The notes under the pieces were generated by a model. That model was not told where the DNA came from, made no database searches, and worked only from the letters and a program-made list of their open reading frames with translations. Shown here one piece after another: positions 6,151-6,333 of a stretch of 6,333 nucleotides of DNA. Positions within the stretch are counted from its first letter, which is position 1. Each line of letters begins with the position of its first letter. The position numbers were made by a program, and so were the translations under genes. Source of the DNA: Burkholderiaceae bacterium (GTDB lineage: Bacteria > Pseudomonadota > Gammaproteobacteria > Burkholderiales > Burkholderiaceae); the NCBI GenBank assembly GCA_017998575.1, contig JAGOCV010000240.1, positions 1 to 6,333 of the forward strand, written 5' to 3'.

Positions 6151-6333
6151 CTAACCGTGCCGGATCGCCACGGTCTTGAGCGTGGTGAAACCGTAGAGCG
6201 CCTCGAAACCCTTCTCGCGGCCGTAGCCTGAGCTCTTGACGCCGCCGAAGGGCAGTTCGACGCCGCCACCGGCGCCGTAGTTGTTGATGAAGACCTGGCC
6301 ACTGTGCACGCGCTTGGGCATGCGGAACTGGCG
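6151..6333 (-). CDS. Aldehyde dehydrogenase family protein, C-terminal fragment (cut by window edge)
   Basis: The last 60 codons of an NAD(P)-dependent aldehyde dehydrogenase are visible, running in from the right edge to a TAG at 6151-6153. Conserved C-terminal family features are clear: SGQVFINNYGAGGG, then ELPFGGVKSSGYGREKG, then a closing segment FTTLKTVAIRHG. The N-containing VFINN stretch and the PFGG-K-SG-GRE motif belong to the oligomerisation and end-of-active-site region of the ALDH fold. The catalytic Cys and Glu and the cofactor-binding domain lie outside the window. Substrate and subfamily (for example succinate-semialdehyde, betaine-aldehyde or other) cannot be decided from this piece. 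Confidence 0.93.
   Translation of the reverse strand, partial: RQFRMPKRVHSGQVFINNYGAGGGVELPFGGVKSSGYGREKGFEALYGFTTLKTVAIRHG

Noticed and set aside
1..6333. CRISPR array, tRNA/rRNA, insertion sequence or toxin-antitoxin pair
   Set aside because: No regularly spaced repeats, RNA gene cores, transposase motifs or paired small toxin/antitoxin frames were found on either strand.

Overview
The window is high-GC DNA with strong codon bias and tightly packed genes. It looks like a chromosomal segment of a betaproteobacterium of the order Burkholderiales. The moaA-mobA pair, the YqjD/YqjE-like gene pair and the HAE1-type RND pump are all common there, but the sequence alone does not fix the genus. 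I see no rRNA, tRNA, CRISPR array, insertion sequence or integrase.

Layout, left to right. Positions 2-2293 (+) hold the C-terminal three quarters of an RND multidrug-efflux inner-membrane pump whose start lies outside the window. After 44 bp comes a compact three-gene set on the same strand (2338-3453). It encodes a DUF883/YqjD-like glycine-zipper membrane protein, a YqjE-like 'holin superfamily' two-helix membrane protein, and an alanine-rich single-helix protein of unknown function. A convincing intrinsic terminator follows (3472-3515). Convergent to this set, on the minus strand, are moaA (4189-5325) and mobA (3527-4183), 5 bp apart. They encode an early enzyme and a late enzyme of molybdenum cofactor synthesis. 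Upstream of moaA, also on the minus strand, is an unrecognised gene of about 207 codons (5396-6019). The window ends with the last 60 codons of an aldehyde dehydrogenase (6151-6333, minus).

How the genes work together: moaA and mobA belong to one pathway, in which GTP is cyclised to 3',8-cH2GTP at the start and GMP is attached to Mo-molybdopterin at the end. The three small membrane proteins probably form a stress or stationary-phase envelope module. The pump, the unknown gene and the dehydrogenase have no evident functional link to these.

Most of the window is ordinary housekeeping and accessory sequence. Two features deserve a second look. One is the orphan gene at 5396-6019, with a Ser/Thr/Pro-rich N-terminus and helical core. 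The other is a near-perfect long inverted repeat (6022-6067) ending 2 nt before that gene's best ATG. I do not see a clear new multi-gene system.
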